DNA from: Dastarcus helophoroides
Lineage: Eukaryota > Arthropoda > Insecta > Coleoptera > Bothrideridae
Length of the DNA stretch: 64,000 nt
NCBI GenBank assembly: GCA_028583605.1
Contig: CM053326.1
Coordinates: 10,982,587-11,046,586, forward strand
Direction: 5' to 3'
Shown here: positions 23,024 to 33,896 of the stretch, piece by piece
Numbering within the stretch: position 1 is the stretch's first letter
How the letters are laid out: each line of letters starts with the position of its first letter
Translations under genes and position numbers: made by a program
The notes under the pieces: model-generated
Databases searched by the model: none
What the model was told of the DNA's origin: nothing
What the model saw: the letters and a program-made list of their open reading frames with translations, nothing else

Positions 23024-24305
23024 CCAGATGTATAATCCGCTATTTGCTCACAGATGACGTTAGTGGGCGTATTACCGGTTACCATGGAAATGTCTTACTG
23101 TTTTTGTATGAGTTTGAGACATCTGTTCACATCAATCATTGCACGTCATAGGCGATTTCATGCAACAACATACATTTTCCTTTGTGTATAATCATGTCTA
23201 GTTTTGTGCCAAAAAAGAGCATATGCGGGAAGCTCTGCTTTTCTGCTTCAATTTAAAGAAATCGGCTGCCGAATCACATCGAATGCTTGTGGAAGCCTAT
23301 GGTGACAGTGCTTTATCGAAAACAACTTGCAGAGACTGGTTTCGTCAATTAAAAGACGGCCATTTTGACTTAAGTGACAAGGAGCGTGAAAATCGGCCCT
23401 AAAAAGGTCGAGGATCACGATTTACAGGCTCTGGACGAGGACGATACCTAATCGCAAAAAATGCTTGCCGGGCAGTTTAGGTGTCGCTCAACCAGCCAAT
23501 TCCATGCGTTTACATGCCATGGGAAAGGTTCAAAGAATTGGAAAATGGGTCCCCCATGAATTGAATGATAGGCAGATGGAGCGACGCCAAAACACATGCG
23601 AAATCTTGTTTACCAGACAAAAAAGAAAGTCATTCCTGCATCGTGTGGTGACTGGCAATGAGAAATGGATTTATTTCGAGAATCCTAAACGCAAGAAATT
23701 GTCTGTTAATCCCGGCCAACCATCAACATCTTCCCCAAGACCAAATCGATCTGCACGAAAGACGATGCTGTGCATTTGGTGAAATCAGCAGGCTAGCGTC
23801 TACTACGAGCTGTTGAAACATGGTAAAACTGTAGATGCCCATCGCTACCACCAACAGCTGATCAAATTGAACCGTGCTTTACGTGAAAAAGGGCCTGGCT
23901 ATCAACAAGGACACGACAAACTGGTTTTTCTCCACGATAACGCACCATCGCACAAGTCGAAATTGGTCCAAAATTACCTGGAAACACACAACTGGGAGGT
24001 GTACCCCATCCCGCTTATTCGCCAGACCTGGCTCCTTCTGACTATCACCTGTTTTCATCGATGGGCCACGCACTCGCCGAACAGTACTTCGATTCTTACG
24101 AAGACGTTCGAAAATGGCTGGACGAGTGGTTTGCCTCTAAAGATAAGGAATTCTTTTGGCGTGGTATTCACAAATTGCCCGAAAGATGGGAAAATGTATA
24201 GCTAGCGAGGGAAAGTACTTTGAATAAAATTACTTTTTTGCTTTCTTTACAAAACAAATGTGTTTTTATTACTAAAAAACGGCGAATTTAAGCTTATATA
24301 CCTGG
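23024..24305 (+). mobile_element. mariner element, 1282 bp, nested in the LINE
   Basis: Inverted termini beginning CCAG(A/G)TGTATAA / CCAGGTATATAA are flanked by TA at 23022-23023 and 24306-24307. LINE coding sequence continues on both sides, so this insertion is younger than the LINE. It carries a decayed transposase. Confidence 0.88.
23194..24227 (+). pseudogene. mariner transposase, inactivated
   Basis: ATG 23194 opens MSSFVPKKSI. The HTH segment is broken by stops (after SASI and at FVN). From 23465 a 105-codon open piece carries RLHAMGKVQRIGKWVPHELN and RVVTGNEKWIYFENPKRKK. The first catalytic Asp of the usual GDE(K/T)W motif is Asn here (TGNEKW). The second Asp is intact in FLHDNAPSHKSKL (about 23930). 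The third lies in SPDLAPSDYHLFS, readable only in a shifted frame (about 24025). The C-terminus ends around GKYFE at 24227. It is a different mariner lineage from the 12.1-kb copy, judging by the dissimilar HTH and C-terminal sequences. Confidence 0.92.
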
Positions 24306-25705
24306 TACATACAGCTATAAAAGAATTGAAAGCAGAAAAACCCCTGGACCCGATGACATCCCAAAGAAAATGATTAAATACGGAGGCCCAGAATTAGAAA
24401 AAGTAGTAACAAAGTTGTTCCAAAAAGTTATCTCTCGATGAATGGAAGATAAGTGTATTACAGTACCAATCTTTAAGAAGGGAAATAAAAATCATCCTGA
24501 AAACTATAGGACTATAACTCTATTGAATTCTACATGTAAAGTATTAACGAAAATTCTAACTTAGAAAATAACAAATAAAATTAAGATAAGTGACAAATAG
24601 CAAGGGTTTAGAAAAAATAGATCGATCCTAGATGCGATATACATATTACAACTAATCGAAAAGTCGATAGAGTGCAACAAATCCTTATACCTCTCTTTAG
24701 TCAATCCTAAAAAGAATGAGACTTTCAGATGTCCTCATAATTCTTCAAGAACACGAGATTAGCTCTAACTACATCAAAGTTATAGAAGAACTGAACAGAA
24801 ACAACACAACACGAATTAGAACAAACAATGAATTTACAAAAGAAATACCTGTACTAACAGGAATCCGCCGAGGAGACAGTATAAGGTCAGCTCTTTTTAA
24901 TCTCACAATGGACAAAATCATACTCAATGTTAAAGGTTTGGAAGGACGTTACAGAATGGGGGGGGGTAAAGCAATAAACTATACTATACTATATACTATA
25001 CGAGAACAATCTACAACGACTGCTATATAAATTTCAAACAACAGCTGAAAAATTTAATATGTTAATATCAGTGAGTAAAACAGAATCAATGGTAATAACG
25101 AAAGATCCCATTAGATGTAAGCTGAAAGTGTATGACAAACCAATTACCAAAATATGATCGGCACTTATCTCGGAGTAGAGATATCGAGCTCCAGAAATCT
25201 ACATCAAAAAGTCTGTATGCAAGCAGATAAAGCGGCAAGAATATCGGGTTATATAAAAGACCTCATCAGGAGAAATAGGTATATGTTTACAGAAATTAGA
25301 GTTCGAACTCTCAAGTCAGTCGTGAGACCGGTCCTAAAATATGCGGCGGAAACTCGGGCAGAAAAAAAAAGTAGAAGTGTAGAAATGAGAGTATTGCCAT
25401 CGATTAAAGGAGTGACGTTGCGTGATAAAATTAGGAGTGCTGTAATACGAGAATAACTAGATATTCAAGACGTTATTCGATTTATAAGATCAAGACGAAG
25501 ATACTGGAGAGACCATGTCGATAGAATGGGGAACGAAAGATGGGCAAAGTAGGCAAAAGAAGAAAAACCTACATCAAAAAGACTTCCTGAAAGGACCACC
25601 TAAGAGATGTCATGAAAGCCGGACATCTGCATCACAAGAGGATTAATAACAGAAAACACAAGACTATGTCTTAACAAAAGAGGAAGAAGAAAAAGAAGAA
25701 GTAAA

Positions 25706-27110
25706 AATCCAGATAATTTGAAGTTACGGTTCTAAAGTTTATACATTTAAGAGGAAAAAATATTGGTTTCAAATTCAAACTGGAAAGTTTCAAAAAATCT
25801 CGAAATGGCAAACACTCAAAATTAAAAAAAAATAAAATTTTGGAATTTTCCAACTTAAATTTCCTCCTTAGACATAAGATTTTGAGGAAAAATTTAAATA
25901 TTAAAAAGTGAACATATATAAAAAACATTGCATTTTTATTCAAAATTTGAAGAAAAGGATGAAATTTCATATTTAAATTTGAAATTTGGTCGGAACTTAG
26001 ATTAGGGTCGAATTTTTGAGCAACTTAAATTTCCTCCTTAGACATAAGATTTTGAGAAAAAAAAATTAAATCTTAAAAAGTGAGCATATATAAAAAAAAA
26101 CATTGCATTTTTATTCAAAATTTGAAGAAAAGGATGAAATTTCATACTTAAATTTGAAATTTGGTCGGAACTTAGATTAGGGTCGAATTTTTGAGGAATC
26201 TATTCAATATTGTTAGAAAAAGTATAAATTTGGAGTATCAAGTCAAAATTTTAGAGCAAAATATTTAGAAATTGTAATTTGAGATTCGATTCTTTGAAAA
26301 CAAAATCAATTTTTGATTTCAAAATTTTGCCTTTAAAATCAAATTTTTTAGAGCTAAACCCGAAATGTGGGTCTAAAATTTTTAATTTAATTTTTAAAGA
26401 GCAAAACCAAAATTTTGAGAAATAATTCAAAACTTTGTGATTAGGTCTGAAATCTCAAGATTTTTTTAAGTAACCTTTTTGGGATTTTTGACTTCCTTCT
26501 CGAATTTCTTAGTTTGAAAATTAAATAAAATGCTTCCATCTTCTAATTTCGATATAAATTCGAATATTCAACTTCATCCTTGAAGCTCAAGAATGTCTAC
26601 AAAAAATAGAAGTTTCGAAACGAAAATTGAAATTTTGAGATTTTTCAATTTTATTTTTCATTTTGAAGAGGTTTGGCTTAACTAAACGTCCAGAAGTTAA
26701 AATTTCTAATATAAATAATGGAATATATGTAACAAAAATTTGAATGTACGAAATTTTCCCGAAATTATAGTATAAAAGTCAACATTTCGAGATAAAAATT
26801 GAAATTTAGTAAAAAATATTGAAAATTATTTAGTTTCAAAATTAGATTTAAGAATATAAATTACGGATTTTGATAAAAACGCAAATACATAATGTTCTTT
26901 ATCCAAAACTTTTTTCTTTGAAAAATTTATCACTATGTTTATGAATTTTCCATCCAATTTTTTTAGTTTTTATAAAAAAGGAATCGATTTGGGGATTATA
27001 CTAAAATATGTCAAAAATTACACAAAATTTTTTAGTTAACTTTTCAATACATTTTTTAATATAACATGAGATGAAAAATATAATAATATAAAATATAAGG
27101 CCGTTAGGGA
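25706..27110. repeat. Degenerate AT-rich array following the LINE
   Basis: Irregular GAAATTTTGAG / AAATTTGAAATTT words. It contains the 170-bp tandem duplication at 25851..26195. No coding signal. Confidence 0.65.
25851..26195. repeat. Tandem duplication, period 170 bp
   Basis: Unit 1 (25851-26020) and unit 2 (26021-26195) both begin CAACTTAAATTTCCTCCTTA and end GGGTCGAATTTTTGAG. They are almost identical apart from A-run length changes, so this is a recent local duplication inside an old, diverged array. Confidence 0.93.
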
Positions 27111-27506
27111 ATTTTTAACAAAAAATATATTTGGTTCCGGAAAACGACAGAAATTCAAAATGTAATTTTCCGGTCTTTACATGTGTAATCGGCTCTCTGC
27201 TCTGATGTGTGCATTTTTTTCCTCACTATTCCAGGTCTTTTACACGAGTCATCAAAAGGGTATGATGAGCATTGATGGAAAGTTCTAAAATCTAATACCC
27301 TTGCCTAATATTCCATTTCCACGACTATTATCCTGCAATACATTTCATTTTGGTAGTATCTTCTATTCATGATATATTGCTTAGTCACCAGTGCTTCAAC
27401 TATCACGTTATTGAATGTCAGCAAGTGATTATTATTCTTGTGTAATGATTTAACACGTTTGTCATAGTTTGGCCATCACTGATGTAATTCAAATTACTTG
27501 AACCAA
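27111..27506. other. No feature recognised
   Basis: AT-rich sequence between the array and the dispersed repeat. Confidence 0.4.
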
Positions 27507-27546
27507 AAGCACAAAACATTTCTATGAAACGAAAAGAACAAAAAGC

Positions 27547-28072
27547 ACAAACCATTTCTATGAAACGAAAAGATAAAACAGTTTTCGTTAATTGGATTTT
27601 TCTAGAAAACGAAAGCGAATTACGTCTTACCCTTTGACACTGCACTTGGAAGGAACCTGGCCTACAATACGAAAGTTGTAAAGACCTGAGATTTCTAAGT
27701 TTAATTTTCTCTAATAAACTATGTTTTTCTTTAATAAGAATTGAACTATTGAATCGCTGTCAAAATCCGTAAGGTTCTATTCTAAGGAATTTTGAATCGA
27801 GAGAAATAAGAATGACAAAAATCGGTCACGAATTGCGACCTGTAGCGTACAGAGTACATACAGACGGACGGTTAGTTTTCAATGGCAAATTTCGGAGCAT
27901 AGTTTCGGAGTTAACCACAATTTAACAATGTAGTAAACGGTATCATCGCCTAGAGAAGACTCTCCTCTATCCAAAAAGCTATATTACAACTGATTTGGTG
28001 CAAAATAACCCGAGATATAACCGACATAACCAGTTTTATGACGAAAGGTCGGTTTTTTAGACGTTTTCCATA
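27547..28072 (+). repeat. Dispersed 0.5-kb repeat, copy 2
   Basis: Sister of 20130..20633 (see its landmarks). Its left edge is preceded by a tandem duplication of about 34 bp (27507-27572; unit AAAAGCACAAA.CATTTCTA then TGAAACGAAAAGA). It ends near GCACACCACGACTG, whose inverse lies just past the other copy. Confidence 0.8.
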
Positions 28073-28526
28073 GCACACCACGACTGGTGTGAAATTGGAT
28101 AAATTTCTCTAATTAATAAAAAACATTGTGACAACATAATTTTGTTCTTATGTTAAGTCCAGTTGATCTCAAAATTTGTTCTTTGCTGATTATTTTTAAA
28201 TAGTATTATATAGTTTATTTGCCAAATCGAATATATCTTAACTTTTACCTTAATTCAGGGATGAGCAAGATGCGGCCCGCGGGCCCCATGTGGCCCGCCT
28301 AACATTTTTGTGCGGCCCGCCTAAGCTCTACTGCTTTACATAAACATTTTGGAAAGGAAAATTAAAAAAAAATGCAAAACCTGGTCCGGTGTTAGCAAAT
28401 ATTTATCGAAACATTGTGGAATTTTTGAATATATGTTGCTTTTTATGAATGTGAAATAAAAGTTTAAATCTGGAGAATGACATGAATTTGGGATAAGTTG
28501 AAATTACCGGGAATTATATGTAAACG

Positions 28527-29565
28527 CAGTAGAGGCTGGTGATTTTTTGACAGGGGGTGCGCAGATGCAAAAATATTAGTAGTTAACAGTTTAGGTGACT
28601 CCAATGCCATGGCAAGGTATTAAATTTAAGAGAAACAAAAGTGATACAGAAGGTGTGATATTTAATAGTATTTTTACGAATTAAATTTAACTAACATCTT
28701 ATAACCTCCAAAATATTTTTGGGTTATCATCTCTAAAGTATTTTCATCGAGTACAAAAAAAAACATTATCGACATTTCTGAGCCCATTTAAAGTACTCTG
28801 TACGGTTGCACATCGTTACGGGTCTGGGTTACTTAATTAAAATTGTTTGCTTTCATAGGAATAAAATTATATCACTTTTTATGAAAACTGCATTTGAAAA
28901 TAAAACATATTTTATTACAAAGCTACAAAAACACAAGAAAAATTTGTTTAAACAAAATCCGCTTAACGATCTTTTAAAGAAATAAAGTGTTCAATACTTT
29001 CTCATCAAAATTGTTTAAATCCAGATTTACAAATTAATACTTAGACCCTAGAATGGCTACTGCTATCTCTTTGTGAATATGGTACTATTGGCAGTTAGGC
29101 CTGTAAGCGGCACAGTTAGTAATCGCAATCAGATCAGCCGGCACCTACGCATTTAGCATCATGAACCGTAAATGCACAATCCAAACTCTGACTTGTACTC
29201 ACCATTTGGTAATAGTGCATAAGCGCGGAGCGGCGAACCCCGGGCTAGCTTTAACGTGGTGTTCTGTAGTTTATTTCTCCGCATCCGTGGAGGCTGTTGA
29301 TAGTTATCGCACGTCAGCAACGCTAGGTGCATAATTCTGCGCGCACCAACTTATTTAAATTTCCTTATAATATTTAATATAATGGAATCAAACGTTTGCC
29401 TACTTTATTCCAAGTCACTCACAAGTATTATTAGTTAATTATTATATTATTATTTTGTGTTTAAAAATGTGATAAATCCAAGTCTTTTACATTAAACAGA
29501 AAAGAATAGATCGCTCGTTTCACGAGGGCGCGCGCTCTTGCGCTCTTTAAGACCAGCCGCCACTG
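28527..29565. mobile_element. Nested hAT-type element, 1039 bp
   Basis: Termini CAGTAGAGGCTGGTGATTTT and, inverted, CAGTGGCGGCTGGTCTTAAA. The 8-bp flanks TGTAAACG (28519-28526) and CGTAAACG (29566-29573) match at 7 of 8. Subterminal GTGCGC / GCGCGC words occur at both ends. No intact gene was recognised. Confidence 0.88.
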
Positions 29566-29573
29566 CGTAAACG

Positions 29574-31100
29574 ATAAATCAGAAAAAACAAAGACTTCGA
29601 AAAAAATTCGCGATTTTTGAAAATTACATTGCAATTTTCAGAAAAATATGAAACTTTCTAGAAAATATTCCAAATTTTCAAAAGTCCAAATTTAAGAGGT
29701 AAACTGGAAAAGTTGGAATTTTAAACAAATCATATTAAAAATAAAAACCCAACTTTTTATAAAAGCTCGAAAAATATTTTAAATTCGAAAAAGTCAAAAT
29801 TTTCAAAGGTCTAATTTTCTGAAAAGACGCAATTTTCAGAAAAAGTCGAATTTTGAAAAAGAAAAATCTCAATTTTTAAAAACATTGTTCTCAAAATTTA
29901 AAATTCAGCAATGATATTGAATTTACAAGACATTTTTCTTAACATTTTTACTAACACTCCGTCGTAATTTGTTGAAAAGAAAAATGGAAAATTTTTTCAA
30001 TAAATAAACGATTTTTGAACCAAAATTCCAAAAAGGGGCTTTTGAAAATAAAATCGAAATTTCGAAAAGAACAAATTTTGAGGAAAAGAAGAATTTTCGG
30101 AAAAATACTGTTTTAAGAGAAAAATTCAAAATTTTGAGAAAAAATACGAATTTACCATATTTGATATTAGAATATAAAAAAAAAGATTTCCCGAAAAAGG
30201 CAAACTTAAGGAAACTAGTCAAAATTTCTAAAAAAAAAACAGAATCTAAAAGATCGAAGTTTTCAGCTAAATAGTTCAGAAAAATATCGGAATTTGGAAA
30301 ACTTTAAAATGGACAAAACATTTTCCAAAAAAAGAGAAATTTAAAAAAAGGCGAAATTTTAAAAAAAATTGTCAAAATCCCCAGAAAAAGACGATACTAC
30401 AAGAGAACTTTTGCGAAACAGATCCAAATTTAAAAAAAAAGCGTTTAATTTTAGTGAAATTTTGAAATTTCCCAGAAAGAATCAGTTTTATCAAAATTTA
30501 GGAAAAGAGCAAATTTTAAGAAAATAAATCAAATATTTATTTTTTCTTGACTCATTGAGTCAGAGGAAGACACCTCAACAGGCGTCAGAAAATGTCAAAT
30601 ATTGAAATACACATCGAAATTTTGTGAAACAAGTTGAAACTTCCGGAAATTTGGATTAAAATAGGGTTGAAATTTACAAAGAAATTTTTTTTGTAATTTT
30701 TGTCCTTTCACAACAATTTTAAATTTCCAAAAAAATACTTTTTTATCAGAAGATCGACGAAATTTCGAGGAAAAGGCAAATTGTAATAAACAAGCTAAAA
30801 TTTTCATAATTAAAAAAAGTCGAAATTTTTGGAAAAGTTGAATTTCGAGAAATAGTGAAAATTCAGGAAAAAAAAAACGACGAACCTTTAAATTCGAAAA
30901 TGTGACAGTGATGTTTGATTAAAGAAGTTGAATTTTATAAATAAATGCGAAATTTCAAAAGAAAAAGACAATTTTTTGTAAAAAAAATTATGAAATTTGA
31001 AAAAAAGATAGAAATTTCGTAAAAATGTTTCAAGGAAAGGATGAATTCTGAAGAATTGGAGGTCCCACAATTGAATACATATAAATTTTTGGTTTGCTAT
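29574..31100 (+). repeat. AT-rich repeat body shared with family X
   Basis: A degenerate array of GAAAAAGTCGAAATTTT-like words. It carries the family X landmarks in the same order and orientation as copy 1: the CAGGCGTCAGAAAATGTC segment with the TGTGAAACAAGTTG block (30580-30645), ACTTTTTTATCAGAAGATCG (about 30737), and a terminal GGTCCC then TATAAATTTTTGGTTTGCT (about 31061-31100; compare 7846-7880). Confidence 0.75.
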
Positions 31101-31464
31101 TCTAGTTACGCCTATGATTTTGGAAAACAATTACTTTTCGTAACGGAATTAGTTAAAAAAGGACCGTAGGTTCAGACTAAATAACATACGACTGGAAAGT
31201 TTTGAACGAGTTCGCTGTGGCTTTGGCAAAGCAACTTCAAAATTCTCATTAAAGTTTGGTTCAGATTTTTTCCCATTATAATTTTGCCCTTTTTTATTTC
31301 TACTAGGTATTTTAATTAGGTAATTTTTTTTAGTACTTTTGTTATTTTTGTTTTGTTAATATAAACTTAATAAATAATCTAAACTAGCGTTTATATTTTT
31401 CTCAAATGCGGCCCGCGTAAAATTTTTAGCCTTAATCGCTGTAATCAAAGGTTGCTCATCCCTG

Positions 31465-33091
31465 CCTTGATTAATATTAAAAAGTTCATATAATATTTAA
31501 AAACGAAGATTTGTAGATATTTCAGCGAATTCGTTTTTTTGAATATTATACCAGAAAATATTTGCTACTTATTTCTGTTTTCAAAACTAATTCAGCTTTG
31601 TGTTTTTATGCAAATTATTAAAGTCATTGAAATCGATGTATGTAAACATTTATTATTACTTATTATGTTGAGTATTTAAAACAGCTAAGGTCATACGCAA
31701 ATTTAGATAAAATATTACATGGGAAACAGCCCAAATATGTACTTTTATTTGATTTTGGTACATACATATTCCTTTTAATCTTTATTAAGAAAAGAACAGC
31801 ATTTCCTTTTGTAGATATTTATTATGGATATGTTGTTCAAAAATGATTCCACTTTGGAAATTAAATCCTTGTGAAATTAGGTTGATTATAATTTTAATCA
31901 TTTATTTTACCCACCAAAGGTTTTCATATACAGTGTGTCAAAAAATATGGGTTGTAACTTTTGAAATATTTGTTTTGGTGATAATAAAAGTTGAATGGTT
32001 ATTAACAAGAGCGCATTAGGGCAACCTCAAATTTTTAAAATGAAAACTTTAGGCGCGTTAAGCGACACACATTTTAGATTAGTTAGTTCCAGAAAATTAG
32101 TTCATATTCAATAACAGCAGGAAAAATGAACTGTGTTAAGCATGCAAAGGATAGTTTCAATCTATCAAAGACTAGATCGTATACAAATATAAAAGATATA
32201 AAAAGTAGAAATAATAATTTAAACTTACAAATTATGAAATTTTAATTTTTGATATTATAATTTGAAAATTGAAAAAGAACACTGTTACATCATAGTTTTA
32301 AGTTTTCACTTCTGTCGGTAGTTCCCATAACTGCTCAAGTTTTTTTGTTTGCAACTTTTGTCACTATGAAGCCATTATTCCTTTTTTTTAATAGCAACCA
32401 TACATTTTTTAACCTTTATGAATAAATCTTCTGTTTCTTAATATCATAAATCCTAACCATAACATCATAACATAATTTGCTTATAGATTTGCATTATAAA
32501 ATAGTCCACTACATTGTTAGATTCTCTTAAAAATATTTAAGCTTGGCGGCTGATCTATTAATAGAACAGAGTTACGCATGAACAGTTTGAATAGTTTAAC
32601 AACATCTAGCTCTTCGTACATGCAGTCGACGCGGAAGAACCACGCATCAACGGCTGGTTGTTCGATGCTCCTATTTGCTTTAATGCGCCAAATTCAAAAG
32701 ATATATAAAGTTTCTTACAATATGAATCAATTAAAAAAAATATATTCTTTATTTTTAGCAAGCGGATCTAGTTCAACAAATTTTGAAACTGAGCTTCGTT
32801 ATTTACTAAACAGTGCGTATGGAAATTGCTGAGATGATTATTAAGTTTTCCGTGGTATGTTGCAAATATAGTCAGCAATTCGAGCACTAACAATAGATCT
32901 TCTAAATTATTTGGCTTACCTTTATACACTTCAATTTTAATATAATGCTATCAAAAAGACAAGGGGTGTCAGGTCCAGACGTCTGGTAGGCCACTTAATT
33001 AAATTTAACTCCTTAACGTACACGCATGAATTAATTCGAACGCGTTAAACAGGCCAACATGTGCATATTCACTCGAAATAATTCGGGCGGC
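31465..33091. other. No gene recognised
   Basis: AT-rich sequence. TATACAGTGTGTCAAAAAAT near 31928 resembles a Tc1/mariner terminus, but no partner was found. Confidence 0.4.
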
Positions 33092-33099
33092 GTCGTATT

Positions 33100-33299
33100 A
33101 GGGTGCGTTTGCACTAGACACTTTATTCCGTACATTTGTCTCTGAGATAAGTGTCAACTATCTTGAGAGAAGCTATACGAGGCTCATTTGTATAGCTGAG
33201 ATTCTCAGGTAGCTTTCTTTTAGGATAGTTGACACTTTAATATGCTTTATGTCAGAGGGCAATGTACGAAATAAAATGTCTAGTGTAAACGCACCGCTA
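33100..33299. mobile_element. 200-bp MITE with perfect 8-bp target duplication
   Basis: Inverted ends AGGGTGCGTTTGCACTAGAC (left) and, inverted, TAGCGGTGCGTTTACACTAG (right). The inner arms also pair (GTGTCAACTATC against GATAGTTGACAC). Direct repeats GTCGTATT flank it at 33092-33099 and 33300-33307. The target length fits a hAT-type element, and the TIR differs from the other MITEs here. Confidence 0.93.
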
Positions 33300-33307
33300 G
33301 TCGTATT

Positions 33308-33896
33308 CTATGCTGCTACACTTTTCATACTCGAATGTAATCGGAAATTGAAAGTAACAATATGAAAGTAAAGAAAACATTTGTTTATGCAAAAATAAAA
33401 TATTAATAATAAATATAAAATTATTATTAACAAATAAATAAAAGTAAAATGAAAATTTTGATTAATTCCTTATTGTTTTTATTTTTTGCCAAAACAAGGT
33501 TCTAAAATGTGTTTTTTGCTGTGCGTACGATTGTGAACATTCTCCAAAGCACCAAAAGTTGGAAACAAAAAAAAATTGCCATAATTTTTGATATTATATG
33601 ATATTATATCCGCTGTTAATAACCACTGCACTATTATTAAGTAAGATCATTTTTCTTTAAAACATATGTCTGAAAAAAACAGGTAATTACTTTTTGGACA
33701 TTCTATGTATGTATTTATCCCTTCTTGATAGTCCCAAAAATAAGGTTGAAAAATAGCACTAAACATAAATAAAGTTACAGTTCCGTAAAATTCATCGATT
33801 TTGTACAATTTACTAATTTTAACCTCATAAAGTACATAAGCGTGTCCCAAGATAGAGTACTGAAGAGGGGTTTCTTTTTTATTTGTGGATTCACGA
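33308..33896. other. No gene assigned; one unattributed minus-strand frame
   Basis: An 86-codon minus-strand frame (33647-33907) shows no recognised motif. Nothing else was seen. Confidence 0.35.

Larger units (their letters stand above)
22850..25705 (+). pseudogene. LINE reverse transcriptase relic, split by a mariner
   Basis: Decayed non-LTR retrotransposon ORF. Left part (22850-23021) reads RNRKRAINEELQ, SGKWESYMETLF and AEESSQK. After the mariner (23024..24305) it continues: AIKELK, RKTPGPDDIPKKMIKYGGPE, ITVPIFKKGN, HPENYRTITLLNSTCKVLTK and QGFRKNRS, then NNTTRIRTNNEFTKEIPVLT and GIRRGDSIRSALFNLTMDKI. The catalytic YADD region is lost; a short ACTAT microsatellite occupies about 24978-25000 at that point. 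C-terminal signatures follow: YLGVEISSSRN, GVTLRDKIRS and RRYWRDHVDRMGNERWAK. Numerous stops and frameshifts occur. A GAA-rich run at about 25673-25705 looks like the 3' tail. The clade is not assigned. Confidence 0.9.
28256..31464. mobile_element. hAT-type element, 3209 bp, with nested insertion
   Basis: Perfect 13-bp terminal inverted repeats CAGGGATGAGCAA (28256-28268) and its inverse ending at 31464, each followed inward by GCGGCCCGC-containing sequence. The 8-bp target duplication is CCTTAATT (28248-28255) / CCTTGATT (31465-31472), 7 of 8. Inside are a second hAT element (28527..29565) and an AT-rich body (29574..31100) related to family X. No transposase gene, so non-autonomous. Confidence 0.92.

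Noticed and set aside
28518..29573. Gene or CpG-island interpretation of the GC-rich 28.5-29.5 kb stretch
   Set aside because: The stretch is bounded by hAT-type TIRs and an 8-bp target duplication, and no open frame was recognised, so it is a nested transposon.
31928..31948. TATACAGTGTGTCAAAAAAT as a Tc1/mariner terminus
   Set aside because: No inverted partner or transposase remnant found nearby.
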